Source: Gongronella butleri
Taxonomy: Eukaryota > Mucoromycota > Mucoromycetes > Mucorales > Cunninghamellaceae
DNA length: 64,000 bases
Reading direction: 5' to 3'
NCBI GenBank assembly: GCA_025201375.1
Contig: JAIWZP010000037.1
Location: 248,001 to 312,000 of the forward strand
In this document: one piece after another, positions 25,060 through 37,655 of the stretch
Layout: every line of letters begins with the position of its first letter
How positions within the stretch are numbered: the first letter of the stretch is position 1
Notes under the pieces: model-generated
What the model was told of the DNA's origin: nothing
What the model saw: only the letters and a program-made list of their open reading frames with translations
Database searches by the model: none
Position numbers and translations under genes: made by a program

Positions 25060-25520
25060 GACGCTTCCCTCCTGTTTTTTTAGCAAATCTTGAATAAAAA
25101 TCACAGATCGACTAGACCGTTGTCGAGCAAAGTGCCATTAACAAAAATATCGAAAAAAGCTGTGTTCTCCGTCGGTTTTGATAGAATTGCAGTGAAGCTG
25201 GACTCATCTGGAAGAGATTCAAATGGTGCTTTCGACACGTTAAAAGCTCTGGACGTTGTTCTTTCCGTTGTCGAGAAAAATGAGTTAGAAATTGTTCAAA
25301 TGTTTTAATGGATTTTGCAAGCATGGAAACGTGGTTTATCGGGCAAGCAAACAAACAGGAAATGACGACACCCGAGTGTGCCTCATTCAAGTCGTACCAG
25401 TTTTACCACGATCCACAGAATATTTCGAGATCCAGTGCTAAAGTTGCAAAATAACGGAATTTTGGATTCATCTGCATCACGATCGAGTCGACCTTCGGGT
25501 ATCACCGCAACCTACATATG
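25060..25520 (+). repeat. Dispersed repeat family C, copy 1
   Basis: Matches ~36,045-36,530 in the same orientation. Shared blocks: GACTAGAC..GTTGTCGAGCAAA, TTTTGATxxxATxGCxGTGAA, ATCGGGCAAGCAAACAA, CAGGAAATGAC and AATTTTGGATTCATCTGCA. One frame is conserved between the copies at protein level (here VGFDRIAVKLDSSGRDSNGA), so the family derives from a coding sequence. An in-frame stop follows near 25,306. The protein is not recognised. Confidence 0.65.
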
Positions 25521-26059
25521 CAACGGGCGTTCTGGTTCTTTATTGGCGCGCGACAAGGAGCCGCAACCATTTTTCACCGATCTGGCCCTGAGGGGGGAAA
25601 TAGAGTGTCAAACACAAGAAAAAGACTTGTCCAAGCAACCACTACTGGTGGTGACCTTGGCAGTAATCAGTTTGATTTGCATATTCCCGGTGGTGGTGTC
25701 AGTATCTTCAATGCCTGCACCTCTCAAGTAAGTGCCAAAACCAAAAGAAGCAGAACGCGCCTTGATTTTTCATGACAATATGGATAATATTATTAGATTG
25801 GGGTGCTCCTGCCAATGAATGAGGAGATCGCTACGGTGGCGTCAGGTCATTCACTGAATTTCTGAAATTCCTACCGAGCTGCAAGCCGGTTGTGAATGGA
25901 GGTAAAAAAATATTGACTTGCATGGATGTCAAAGCAAGACTAGTCAATCAACTGCTTTGAAGTTGCGGATAATCCCATTGTTTCCTTCCAGCAAGTCACT
26001 TGCCCCGAAAAAGCGGAGGTTAATAATGCAAGAAGTCCATTTATTTTCTTCCAAGAAAT

Positions 26060-26340
26060 GGTCCCATAATGCAAATCTAGCGGATTGGCGGATTTTTCTG
26101 TAATGAGCAATGGGCTGCGCCATTCAAATACGTACCCTGGCCACTACCAAGAATGTTAGCGTAGTGCAAATCTCGCGGATTGGTGGATTTTTCCGTAATG
26201 AGCAATGAGCTGCGCCATACTGTAGGTACAAATACCCTGGCCACTACCAAGAATGGTCGTATAATGCAAATCACGCGGCGGATTTTTCCGTAATGAGCAA
26301 TGTGCTGCGCCTCATAAATACAAATACCTTGGCCAAGTTT
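26060..26340 (+). repeat. Tandem repeat (~95 bp x 3) upstream of the SDR gene
   Basis: Three consecutive units each contain AATGCAAATC(T/A)(A/C)GCGG, GGATTTTTC(T/C)GTAATGAGC, AATGxGCTGCGCC and TACCCTGGCCACTACCAAGAATG (the last unit diverges to TACCTTGGCCAAG). Units begin near 26,065, 26,157 and 26,262. The array ends about 50 bp before the ATG of the SDR gene, so it probably makes up much of that promoter. Confidence 0.85.
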
Positions 26341-26387
26341 AATTTTGTTCCTTGTTTCTTTTGTTACGAAGTCTGTAAAAAAAAAAA

Positions 26388-27542
26388 ATGCCAAGTGTTC
26401 TGGTTACTGGAGTGAATGGATTTATCGGTGCCCAAGTTGCTGACCAGTTTTTGAAAGCTGGATACACGGTGATTGGCGCTGCAAGGACTGCCGCCAAAGC
26501 ACAACCTGCCTTAGATCACTTCACGTCCGTGTATGAAGAAGGCCGTTTCAGCATTGTCGAGATACCTGACATTCAAGTTGATGGTGCTTTTGATAATGCC
26601 GTCAAAGGTAAGGGGGCAAATTGTCGCTGTGCGTCCTATAACTTTTTATTTCATTGCTGATGGTAATTTATTGTCACGCAAGATGTGGACGCCATTGCGC
26701 ACGTAGCCTCGCCCACCGACCTTGGTCAAACTTTGGATCCGTATGGAGAATTGATCAATCCCGCGGTGCAGGGTACACTTAGCATTCTCGTGTCTGCCCA
26801 CAAGTTTGGGAAAAATGTAAAGAGCGTGGTGGTCACATCCAGTCTTGCCAGCGTCATTGCCTTGAAGCAAGATCCTACTGGCAACTTGGACCCCAGTGTG
26901 ATATTTTCCTTTGATCCAGCATATGTCCACACCGAAAAGGATTGGAATGATGTGGCCATCAAGATTGTCGATGAAAGTGTTGAAAAAAAGGTTTTGGCGC
27001 CCGCAAGCATCCCTTACATTGCAAGCAAAAATCAAGCTGAGCGGGCCCTTTGGCAATTCAGAAATGAGCACAAGCCTACCTTTACATTGACGACCATCTG
27101 TCCATCCTTTGTAACCGGTGCTCTCTTGCCTCCACCCAACGATGCTAAAGACATTGGCAAACTTAGCACTACGGCGGACATCATCAATTATTATACTGGC
27201 AAAACCACCAACCCACAACAGCCCACATTTGTACCCTACTATGTCGACGTGGAAGACGTGGCACGTGCTCATGTGCTTGCAGTTGAGAAAAGCGATATTG
27301 CTGATGGTCAGCGCTATATTCTAGCGAGCAGCCATGCCTTTAGTGATCAGGAAATCGCTGACATTTTGCGCGAGCTCTACCCGGACCGACACGAAATCAT
27401 TGCCAAAGGGGTCCCTGGACAATACGCGCCTCCCTATTTTGGTCTGGATGGTTCCAAGATTACACGCGATCTTGGCATAGAATACATTGGCTTCGAACAA
27501 ACTATTCGCAATACGATGAAGGGATTCGATAAAGTGTTGTAA
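26388..27542 (+). CDS. Extended SDR oxidoreductase (Gre2/dihydroflavonol-reductase-like)
   Basis: NAD(P)H-dependent reductase of the extended short-chain dehydrogenase family, related to yeast Gre2 (methylglyoxal/isovaleraldehyde reductase); the substrate here is unknown. Two exons, 26388-26607 and 26683-27542, give 359 residues. The Rossmann motif TGVNGFIGAQVADQ is near the N-terminus, the R in AARTAAKA suits NADPH, and HVASPTDL follows. Catalytic residues are the Ser in VVVTSSLASV and the Tyr and Lys in the YIASKNQAE form of YxxxK. The late part contains PTFVPYYVDVEDVARAHVLA, the usual family segment. The gene lies wholly inside the ~4-kb DNA that separates the two copies of the PX-SRPK junction, so it may have moved here. 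Its promoter is a tandem repeat. Confidence 0.93.
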
Positions 27543-27885
27543 GGTTCTGTACCACTTTTTTTTTTTTAAATAAAACGTTCAGCTGCCTCTTTTCCTTGGA
27601 TGTCATTACGTAATCTAGACACCACATTCGCAAATCAAAAATTATAGTTGAAGCAACGTTTGCGTAATACGGCGATCAAGAGGCACCGATGCCATGATGA
27701 GGATAGTGGAAAAGAAAAAAAATATAAAAAAAAAGGGAAAAGAAGAGATGAGGTGATTGCTTTTTGGCTTTTATGAAAAAAAAAAATGGGGGATTGAGGT
27801 GTGGCAAACAAGGAGGAGAGCCGTCTAAAATAGGCATCAAGCCAAAAAAAAAAATTCAAAGGAAAAAAAAGGGGAGATCAGGACG
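27543..27885. other. Right end of insertion and duplicated intergenic DNA
   Basis: The first ~95 bp are the SDR 3' flank and the right end of the insertion. From about 27,640 the sequence matches 22,541-22,790: the first ~15 codons of the PX/DUF3818 CDS without the rest of the gene, then the spacer between that gene and the kinase gene. The residual ATG is not attached to a usable reading frame. Confidence 0.7.
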
Positions 27886-30239
<2,354 letters not shown>

Positions 30240-30286
30240 AGCTTTTCTTTCATATTTTAATTGTACAAAAGGCATATAAAACTATT

Positions 30287-31487
30287 CTACAAACGCGATT
30301 CATGAAGAAGATCCATATTGACCAGCCGGCCAAGCTGCTGGACGGCCTCTTGGCTATTTCCAATCTTGACCTCTATTAAAAAAGGGGCGTATGAGAGGCA
30401 TTGGACGCGTCAAACGCGTGGATGACGCGTGGAAAATGAAAAAATAGCAAAATGGCGCTTTTTTCCATATTTTCTTTTTTTCTTTCTTACGGATGGTGTG
30501 CATGCCAAGTTTCTTTGCGGCGCTCAGGTTCATGCCAATGTCATCAAGGAAGATGGCCTCGTGAGGCTGGACACCAATGGTCTTGCATGCGAGCTCAAAG
30601 ATGCGCGGATCCGGCTTGCGCAGGCCAACGACGCGCGACTCAATGTAGTGATCAAACAGCGGCCGCAGCTTGTCCGAGCCGTCAACACCCAGTGCCTCCA
30701 TCGCCTCGACATCGTCCTCAGACAATGGAAAGTTGTTTGTCAACGCGGCAATCGTGAAACGGCCCGACGCGCGTAATTTCTTGATGGCAGGAATGATGTA
30801 TGGATCCTCGACGCGTGCCTCGGCCATCATAGTCGTGAACAGTTCCTTGCCATCCACCTGAATATCCGGAATTGTGTCCATGGCCGCTAGACGACGCCGA
30901 AAAAAAAATAGAGAAAAAAAAAAGGAAATGGTGTGAATGACGTGCCATGATCCAGGCGTCGCCGCCGCCCTGCCACGCGCCCAAGTGGACACGCCAATGC
31001 CCAACCAAGGGATGCTTACGTCGGCCCGTGTTGCGCAGGTACGTCTGATACGCGATTTTGTTCCTGGGGTGCGACAATTGCTCGCCAAACTTGGTGTAAA
31101 AAGCATCCAGCGTGAGCTCGCCGCGCTCCAATTGCTAAAAAAAAAAAATGAGTGTCAGGGTCCATCAGCGGAGCCCAAGTGACAGGCCGCATTTACCTGG
31201 AAGGCGCCTTCTTCGCCTTGACCGACGCTAAAGAGAAAAGAATGGTAAATGAGATTTTTAAACAGCCAGCCTCCCCCCCTTTTTTTTTTCTCCTGTGCGC
31301 ATACATACATGGCCACATTGATATAATTGCGAGGCAGCTGGTGGGCGACCTCATACTTGTGGATCCCCTAGAAAAGAAAGGCAGCGTTTTAGCCAAATGT
31401 CTTCCTTTTTTTCTTTTATCCACGTACTTTCATAGGTGAGCCGACGCACACGCCACCCATATCGAACACGACCGCCTTGATAACCAT
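30287..31487 (-). CDS. HAD-like hydrolase (ACAD10/sEH N-terminal domain type)
   Basis: Six exons spliced in frame. Motif I reads VVFDMGGVCVGSP, with Gly at the usual second-Asp position, as in the N-terminal phosphatase-like domains of soluble epoxide hydrolase and ACAD10. Then come LERGELTLDAFYTKFGEQL (cap region), motif II ALTNNFPL, motif III Lys in GLRKPDPRIFELA and motif IV FLDDIGMNLSAAKKLGM. The last exon, after HTIQ, is VKIGNSQEAVQQLGRLVNMD, ending at TAG 30,287-30,289. Probably a soluble phosphatase or acyl-CoA-pathway accessory; substrate unknown. Convergent with the STEEP1-like gene. Start ATG at 31,487 gives MVIKAVVFDMGG. Confidence 0.88.
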
Positions 31488-31800
31488 AGTAGCAAAGAAA
31501 ATAGAAAGAGAACAAGAGTACAAAGCGAAAAAAAAGAAAAAGATAGGGAGAAAGTTACAAATTTATGATTTTGACTTTTTTCATGCGGGGCGTGGGGGGG
31601 GGCGGGATTCCATTGTGCCTGACAATGGCTCTGACAAACGCCGAACCGCGTGAGAAAGACGCCCAATTGGCCGATCACACTCCCTTTTGGCATTGACACA
31701 CCTTCAATTGGCACGTGGAGCGCATCGCACCCTACCATTCAAGCAAGGTCATCCCTGTTTTCCGCGTCAAGAAGCCTTTTTTTTATTTGTTGCACGCTGT
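31488..31800. other. Short intergenic region
   Basis: Contains the upstream sequence of the HAD gene and the 3' flank of ALG14, both on minus. Purine-rich upstream stretch at 31,500-31,560. Nothing else recognised. Confidence 0.5.
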
Positions 31801-32786
31801 CTATATCAAGCAGCCTAGATACTGCGCCTTTGGATATTTCTTCACGAGGTCTGGCCATTGCACGACAAAAAGATCGACCCAGCCATACAAAAGCCGCCCT
31901 GTCAGCGACAGACCTTCCACGCGGGCAAATGATTCGACGTAGACCAGCGTCGTCTTTTTGATCCCCATAAACTAAAACAAGATATATCCGGCAGTGAGAA
32001 AAAAAAAAAAGAAAAAACAGACGCATCATTGCTTACCCGCAGGGCATAGGCCATGACCACCAGCGGCAAACAACTGCCTGGCCCATTGAGGATCATCTAA
32101 GCAGCATGATAAACAAAAAGCCGAACGTGCGCAAGATGAGTAATCATCGCGTAAATAAAAAAAAATAAAAGAGGAAAGCGGGGCGGCAATGCCTTTACCA
32201 GGTCCGGACGCGCCTTGGCCACCAATTGGCTAGCATAAAAAAAGGCATTGGCAAATGACGCGGGCACTGACGCGAGAGATTGGCCCACATCACGTGCGCG
32301 AGGTATCCTATGCAGCTGGACCTGCAAAACAAAAAAAAAATCGACAAAAGAGACGCGTCAATTGCATGCGCCAGCAATGGCCTCCTTCGCCAAGCGCGTC
32401 GTCTGCCCTCTCCCTTTGCCCAAAAGCGACAGTCGTCACATACATCGGCGTCTGGCTTGCCCTGCAGCGTTTGTTCCAAGGCAATTGCTTTTTCAGCGCT
32501 AAGACGATCGTTGTACGCGACCACATAGATCCGAGGCGCGTATTTTTGGGTATCGAGCGCCTTCAACAGTCGCGTCATCTCTTCCGTGTGGCCGCCTTGC
32601 AAGATGGAACAAGAGTCAGTACGAAAAAAGCGCTCTTTTTTGCCGTTTTTCTTACCCGAGCCGAGAAACACCAGTGTCGAACAAGGCTTTTTTCTGGACT
32701 GAGAGATCTGTTTCCGTGGCCTGATCCACCAGAGACGCGTGGCACCAAGGGCCACAAGGACTACGAGCCATAGCACAATATCCATG
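31801..32786 (-). CDS. ALG14: UDP-GlcNAc transferase subunit ALG14
   Basis: ALG14 anchors the catalytic subunit ALG13 to the cytosolic face of the ER for the second step of N-glycan lipid-linked oligosaccharide synthesis. Five exons join in frame. A single N-terminal membrane segment (MDIVLWLVVLVALGATRLWW) precedes TLVFLGSGGHTEEMTRLL, the family's Gly-rich signature. Then come YAPRIYVVAYNDRLSAEKA, RIPRARDVGQSL, ILNGPGSCLPLVVMAYAL, TTLVYVESFARVEGLSLTG, RLLYGWVDLFVVQW and YPKAQYLGCLI at the end. An in-frame ATG 30 bp further upstream (MNLYVSFLLS) is an alternative start. No ALG13 gene is visible in the window. Confidence 0.93.
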
Positions 32787-35344
32787 CTTAAAAGAAAAGA
32801 CACGTACAAATTCAATCCAGCGCTCCGCTGTGGTGGCCAAATTCACAATGGCGGCTGGCTTCCTTTTAGAGAAACGGCGCGGTGCGACAAAAAGCGGGAG
32901 CATTTGACGTGTTAGAAAATGCGAAAAAAAAAACGCGCGATACGCCTGATCATGATTTAGCGCGTCGCCTGTTGTCTCTGCCCCTTGACGTGCCAGGCAC
33001 ATGCGCATGGATCGGTCCAATCGTCCAAAAAAATATCCATATTTTTGTTAGAGGACAACACCAGAAAAAAGGGCGACCAAGCTCTAAAGAAGATTTAAAT
33101 TTTCAAACATGCAAATCTGCAAAAGATCTCTTGGAAGCCGCCAGCCAAGGGCGGGCCCTGGCTGATGCGACTCGATCTGTGTGGCTGTGCCGCAACTGCA
33201 AACACTGGAATGCCTGCTATGTGCTCAGAAATAGACGTCTACACGCGAGAAAAACACGACGTTTGATTATTTTTTGCATTTTTTAAGCGGTTAATCCATT
33301 TGAACCATCCATGTTTTATCTCAGTAAATAGAGTCTAACACGCGCCATCACTTCAATGCAAGGAGCAGCGCGCTGTCAAAGATGAGACGTGCGCAAATTT
33401 GCCATTTGAAAACGTAATAGCTTGTTTTTCGGACTTTGACCGCTTGCTGCGCCTCCAGATTTTGTTTTTGCAGCCTTGTTGCCCGCAGGGAAAAGACGCG
33501 TCACGAGATGAACTATATGCTCTTTTTTTCTGGCTCTCCGCGAAAAAAACCATGCCAAACGCGTTATTTTTGCCTTCAACGCGCGTGCAGAACACGTCAA
33601 AGGTCAAACGCGCGCCCGAAGTCTGTTAAACGTGTAGGTGCCCTCGCGCCCACATGTCCGTAGAAGCTGGTGCCGCCCCCGTGCTGATGATCGACGCCCA
33701 CCCTCACCCTCGAGAAGTACCTTTAATTTTCTGATCAATAGTATATATGAATTGGTGGGCCGGCGGGCAGCTGCATTTTTGACTTTAATCTCTTGCTGAG
33801 TGCACTTGGCTTTGGGTTCGTGATGCTTTTACAGACGTTCTACGTAGGGGTAATTAAAGATTCCGAATCGCATGGTGAAGTCTGAAATACATTTCAAATT
33901 GCTGGATTTTGAGCACTACGCGATTTCATCCTATCTTTGCAGTTTGTTCGCGGTTTGTTGTAATACAAGTGCCTCAAAAATCGCTCAATTCGTAATTCTG
34001 TTCACGCAGCCAGATGTAAAATTTAATTTAGAATCGAATAAAGTTCTCACACGGTGTCCGGTACTGTATTTCGATTCCAAATCAAATTTTACATCCAGGG
34101 GCATCGCGTTAATTAGTTCATCTCAGTGCATTCCTGGGCGCTCAGCAAGAGATTCAAGCCAAAAATGCAGCTGCCCCCCCAATTCATACTATCATACTGT
34201 ACTGATTAGAAAATTAAAGGTACGTAGGCACCCTTCGAGTGTCATGGGGCGGCGCATCGAGCAGCTTTGTTCTCGTAAAATGCGAAAAAAAAATCCAAGA
34301 GAAGAGTCACTTCACGTGCACTTTTTTTCTGGCTCCGAAAAAAATCATACCAAACGCGTTTATTAATCCTGTCACTTTTTGTTTTGCGACGCCGCCCTCC
34401 GACAAGAATTACAGTAAAATAATAGCGTCCTACCGTAAGCAAAACCCAAAAAAAAAGAGGCCAGCTGGGTGGTGCCCTTTTTTTCCAATCTCCCCTTTTT
34501 TTTTGTTTGGCCGCCCCACGCCTTTTTTCTCCTTTTTTTCCTCCTCTCTTTTTTTTTTCTTTCATTCTAGCACCAATTATTGTTTTATTTATTTCTCCTC
34601 CTCTGGCATTCTTTGATGGGTCGAACAGTGGTACTGTATTACTGGCGTACCGATGTTTCTGACCGGGCTGTAGCAAGGGCATGGCCACGCTCTTCTCCCC
34701 CTCCTCTGCGCAACAGCAGCTGGGCATCCCATTTGGTAAAAACTGCTCATCACGGGTTTGGTAGTATTCCCAACCCCTTCAAAAGGGTCGCGGGTCAGTG
34801 GAGCACCAGGAGATTGGCATGCATTCACGGTGCTGGGCTCATCAACTCCTCCGTCTCTCGAAGGGATTGCATACTGCTGTATGATACTCTTCTTCTCATT
34901 AGCAGGAGGAGGCCTGCGCCTTTTGTGAACATTACAACCTTCTTCCCTGTGAAGCCATGCATCAACACACGCACCAGAGGCATGTACAGTATCGTTTTGG
35001 CCCGTGCCCGGCCGGCGACGAGAACGACCAGAAGTCGAGAACCACGACGCGTTGCCGGCGGAAGATGCAAAATGGTGTTGACAGCGACGAGAACGACACC
35101 ACTTACTGTATTTAATCTAAAATGCATGATGATGAAACAGTACTACACCTATGATATTACAGTATGATGATACTGTACAACAACAGCAGTAACCTATTTT
35201 TTTGTTCGAGACTACAGTACTTGAGCGAGACGAGCGAGATTTTACATTCTTGAGTCGATCGAGAAGACGGCGATCGACGAGCGAGATTCAGGTCGTCTCG
35301 ATTTTTTGGACTCGAAAATGCCAAAAAAACTCCCACTTACACTA
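32787..35344. other. Gene-poor intergenic region
   Basis: No gene recognised. An open stretch at ~33,000-33,285 on plus (GRPSSKEDLNFQTCKSAKD, then WLCRNCKHWNACYVLR) has some protein-like character but no start, and may be a remnant. Near-repeats of TCTGGCTC..CGAAAAAAA..ACCAAACGCGTT occur at ~33,530 and ~34,330. The minus strand of 34,590-34,870 has an odd open frame (VNACQSPGAPLTRDPFEG) that I cannot assign. TACTGTA motifs cluster from 34,190 to 35,220. Confidence 0.4.
34011..34098. repeat. Short inverted repeat (hairpin) with a third dispersed arm
   Basis: 28 bases at 34,011-34,038 (CAGATGTAAAATTTAATTTA then GAATCGAA) are mirrored by the complement at 34,070-34,098 across a ~31-base loop. 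A single arm of the same sequence lies at 18,231-18,259. This could be the two ends of a very small foldback element, or solo ends of a larger one. Confidence 0.6.
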
Positions 35345-35760
35345 CTGTATTTTGCGTTCATCTTTCAATTTGCATGGTCGACCCAGCTCAAAATTAGCTG
35401 TATCGGATTCAGCGCAAAATCTGCAACAAAAAAGCTTAAATCCCCAAAGCGCTACGGTAGCTACTACGTACGACCACTTTTGAAAAATTCAGGAGTCACT
35501 CAGGGGTCACGAATTTCAATCTCAGAAAATGCCTAATTTGGGAAATTTCGAACTCCGAGTGATCAATGCATCCCAAACAAGTAACTCCGACAATTTGCTA
35601 TTGGCTGACAAAATGACGACAGGTCGCCCCAACGTAAGAAAAAAGCCCAAAGAGTGACGCATGAACGGCGATCGACTGACAAAAGGTGCCTACTTTGGTC
35701 AAGATTTTTTTTTGCAAAAATTTAAGATTTGACACTTCTAAATTTAGGTGCGTACGTATC
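35345..35760 (+). repeat. Dispersed repeat family A, copy 2
   Basis: Same order of blocks as copy 1 at 12,305-12,700, with an extra TACGTACGTAC-like insertion near 35,460 beside GCTACG. It also keeps the downstream part (GCCCAAAGAGTGA, GGCGATCGACTGA, GTGCCTACTT) found in copy 1 but missing from copy 3. Confidence 0.8.
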
Positions 35761-35959
35761 ATACTCAGTAAATTGCATGGAATTTTTTTACTGTATTTTT
35801 TTGCAGGTTTTTGTGCGCTGCAGAAGAATGGCTGGGCTGCAAGCTGCCTGGTGCATGCAAGGTGAAATACTGTACGTAACAGATGCAAAAAGTTAAAACC
35901 CAAGCTACAGTAGCGCGCCCTGCAAGTGTCATCATCCCATTACAGTAGCTTAGATGTTT

Positions 35960-36040
35960 TGCCTCCTCCCTGTTTTTTATTAAATACTGTACTGTACTGT
36001 ACAGTACAGTATGAAATAAAAAGTACAGTACAGTATGAAA
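35960..36040. repeat. Overlapping TACTGTA/TACAGTA palindromes
   Basis: A run at 35,985-36,008 reads as alternating ACTGT/ACAGT units that are self-complementary, followed by AGTACAGTACAGTATGAAATAAAA twice. It is the densest cluster of this motif in the window. Confidence 0.7.
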
Positions 36041-36044
36041 TAAA

Positions 36045-36550
36045 AATCGGGGGTTGACTAGACAGTTGTCGAGCAAATCGCCATTGAATTTTTTGTTGAA
36101 AAAAAGTGTATTTCCTCGGTCAATTTTGATCAGATCGCCGTGAAACTTGTTTCATTCGGTGGAGATTCAGCAGCAGCATTTGACATGTTGCATCGTTGGC
36201 TATTTTCCCAGTTGTCGAGAAAAGTTCTACATAAGATATCATACGAAGGTTTGAAAATTGATCCAATGTTTGATCGACTTTTGCATGCAAGCGGGCAAAG
36301 AAGTTCATCCATCGGGCAAGCAAACAATCAGGAAATGACACCCGAGCGAGTAGTGCGTGAGTCTCTTTCGATCGGTGCCATTTCACCGAGATCCACAAAA
36401 TATTTTGAGAGACTCGTGCGTCGTGCCGGAAGCCGGATTTGTGGAAATGTATGTCAGAATTTTGGATTCATCTGCACAATGACTCGGTCGACTCCTGGGT
36501 CCTGGTTTGAACAATTTTTCAAAAAAAGTCGCGTCGATAAAACATTATGA
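36045..36550 (+). repeat. Dispersed repeat family C, copy 2 with open frame
   Basis: Matches 25,060-25,520. This copy retains a 136-codon open frame from 36,140 (MKLVSFGGDSAAAFDMLHRW, SQLSRKVLHKISYEGLKI, then GQANNQEMTPERVVRESLSI). The aligned part VNFDQIAVKLVSFGGDS corresponds to VGFDRIAVKLDSSGRDS in the other copy. Possibly a remnant gene of a mobile element; family not recognised. Confidence 0.6.
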
Positions 36551-36654
36551 TATGTGTACGTAGATTTTGGGACTAAAATTTTCTTTGGCGTAAAAGTTGT
36601 CCTTTTTTTGGAAGGTGCCTTTTTAGCCGCCGTCCCTTTTCTCTCTCTCTCTCT

Positions 36655-36659
<5 letters not shown>

Positions 36660-36686
<27 letters not shown>

Positions 36687-37030
36687 TTCATCTTGCATCT
36701 ACGTAGAGCGCACAGATGAAGCAAAAAGAGTCTGCGGCGGCAATGGGTGAAAGAGGACGAGGGCAATGCTCTTTTTGCACGTTTTTACGCTTGTAAGCGG
36801 CGGCTCTGTACACGCGACACGTCCAATTCCGCCGCTGTCCCTTTTTTTCCTTTCTTTCTCTCTTTTTCTCTCTCTCCTTTTTTTTTTTTTGTTTTTCATC
36901 TTACATGAGCGCACTGGTGAATTGAAAGAGTCTGCGGCAGCAATGTGTGAAAAAGAACGAGGGAAATACTGTTTTTGCACGTTTTTACGCTTGTTAGCGG
37001 CGGCTCTGCCCACGCGACGCGTCCAGAGCC
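36660..37030 (+). repeat. Tandem duplication, ~190-bp unit
   Basis: Two consecutive units (about 36,690-36,835 and 36,895-37,030) share AAGAGTCTGCGGC(G/A)GCAATG, GAAAxAGxACGAGGG, TTTTTGCACGTTTTTACGCT and AGCGGCGGCTCTG..CACGCGAC. They are separated by pyrimidine-rich stretches and lie directly upstream of the candidate gene at 37,091. Confidence 0.8.
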
Positions 37031-37090
37031 GATGTATTGCCACTTTTGCACACAATCTCAAAGGCTCATCGAGTCCATCTTATTCAGAAA

Positions 37091-37655
37091 ATGGAAAGCC
37101 ACGTCAAAATACCCAAGACTTCTGTTTCTGTGCACTTTTATGTCGCCGTGTGCCCGGCGATGTCGATGGAGGGCTATGTCCAGCGCTATGAAAAGGCTCG
37201 AAAGACAAGGCAACGCGTAAAAAAAAAATCGAAAATTTCGTTTTGGAACAAGCCATTCACAGGGCACCTTTTTTTTCGTTCTTGTACACCCGTCCTGCTT
37301 TTGGAAAAACGCTCATGCAATTCTGTTTCCGTCAATCTCAAAGTGGAGCCTCGGGGGTGTAAAAAAAGATCGACCCCGCGTCTCAGGGTCCTTGAAAAAA
37401 GACTTGGGAGCGCCAAAAAAAAAAAAGAGCCCAAGATCTCTTGGCCAACTTTCACAAACGATGTGTTCCCATATGCGCGGATTTCCCTCTTTTGTGAAAT
37501 CAATATTGTTTCCTTTATCTTTTTTTCTCATTCAAGGACGATGGAAATTTTTGGTGGGCGCGCGCCGCTACTGTACCGCTCTCTTTTTTATTTGCGCACT
37601 GGCCATCTCCACTGTGATTTTTTGGCACCTTTTAACACGGTTTGAAAATCATTAA
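37091..37655 (+). CDS. Candidate small membrane-protein gene (uncertain)
   Basis: An ATG at 37,091 opens MESHVKIPKTSVSVHFYVAV, continues to a good donor after CAACGC at 37,216 (GT followed by a long A run, as in other genes here), and a good acceptor (TCATTCAAG) at 37,536 precedes a last exon ending at TAA 37,653-37,655. That exon codes RWKFLVGARRYCTALFFICA, then LAISTVIFWHLLTRFENH, a credible C-terminal membrane span. Direct joining of the two exons does not give this frame, so a middle exon is needed and I could not place it. Not recognised; it may be a degenerate gene. Confidence 0.3.

Noticed and set aside
26060..26340. CRISPR-like array
   Set aside because: Units are contiguous ~95-bp tandem copies with no unique spacers, in a eukaryotic genome; no cas genes are present.
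32652..33020. Minus-strand ORF beginning MDRSMRMCLARQGAETT as an upstream exon of ALG14
   Set aside because: ALG14 is complete from MDIVLW, and joining this frame gives no sensible N-terminus; it overlaps ALG14 exon 1 in another frame.
32882..33286. Plus-strand ORF with WLCRNCKHWNACYVLR as a zinc protein gene
   Set aside because: No start or splice signals that extend it, and no family recognised; left as a possible remnant only.
34580..35167. Plus-strand ORF of 195 codons
   Set aside because: Low-complexity start, no domain, no splice support, and it crosses several TACTGTA motifs that mark non-coding DNA here.
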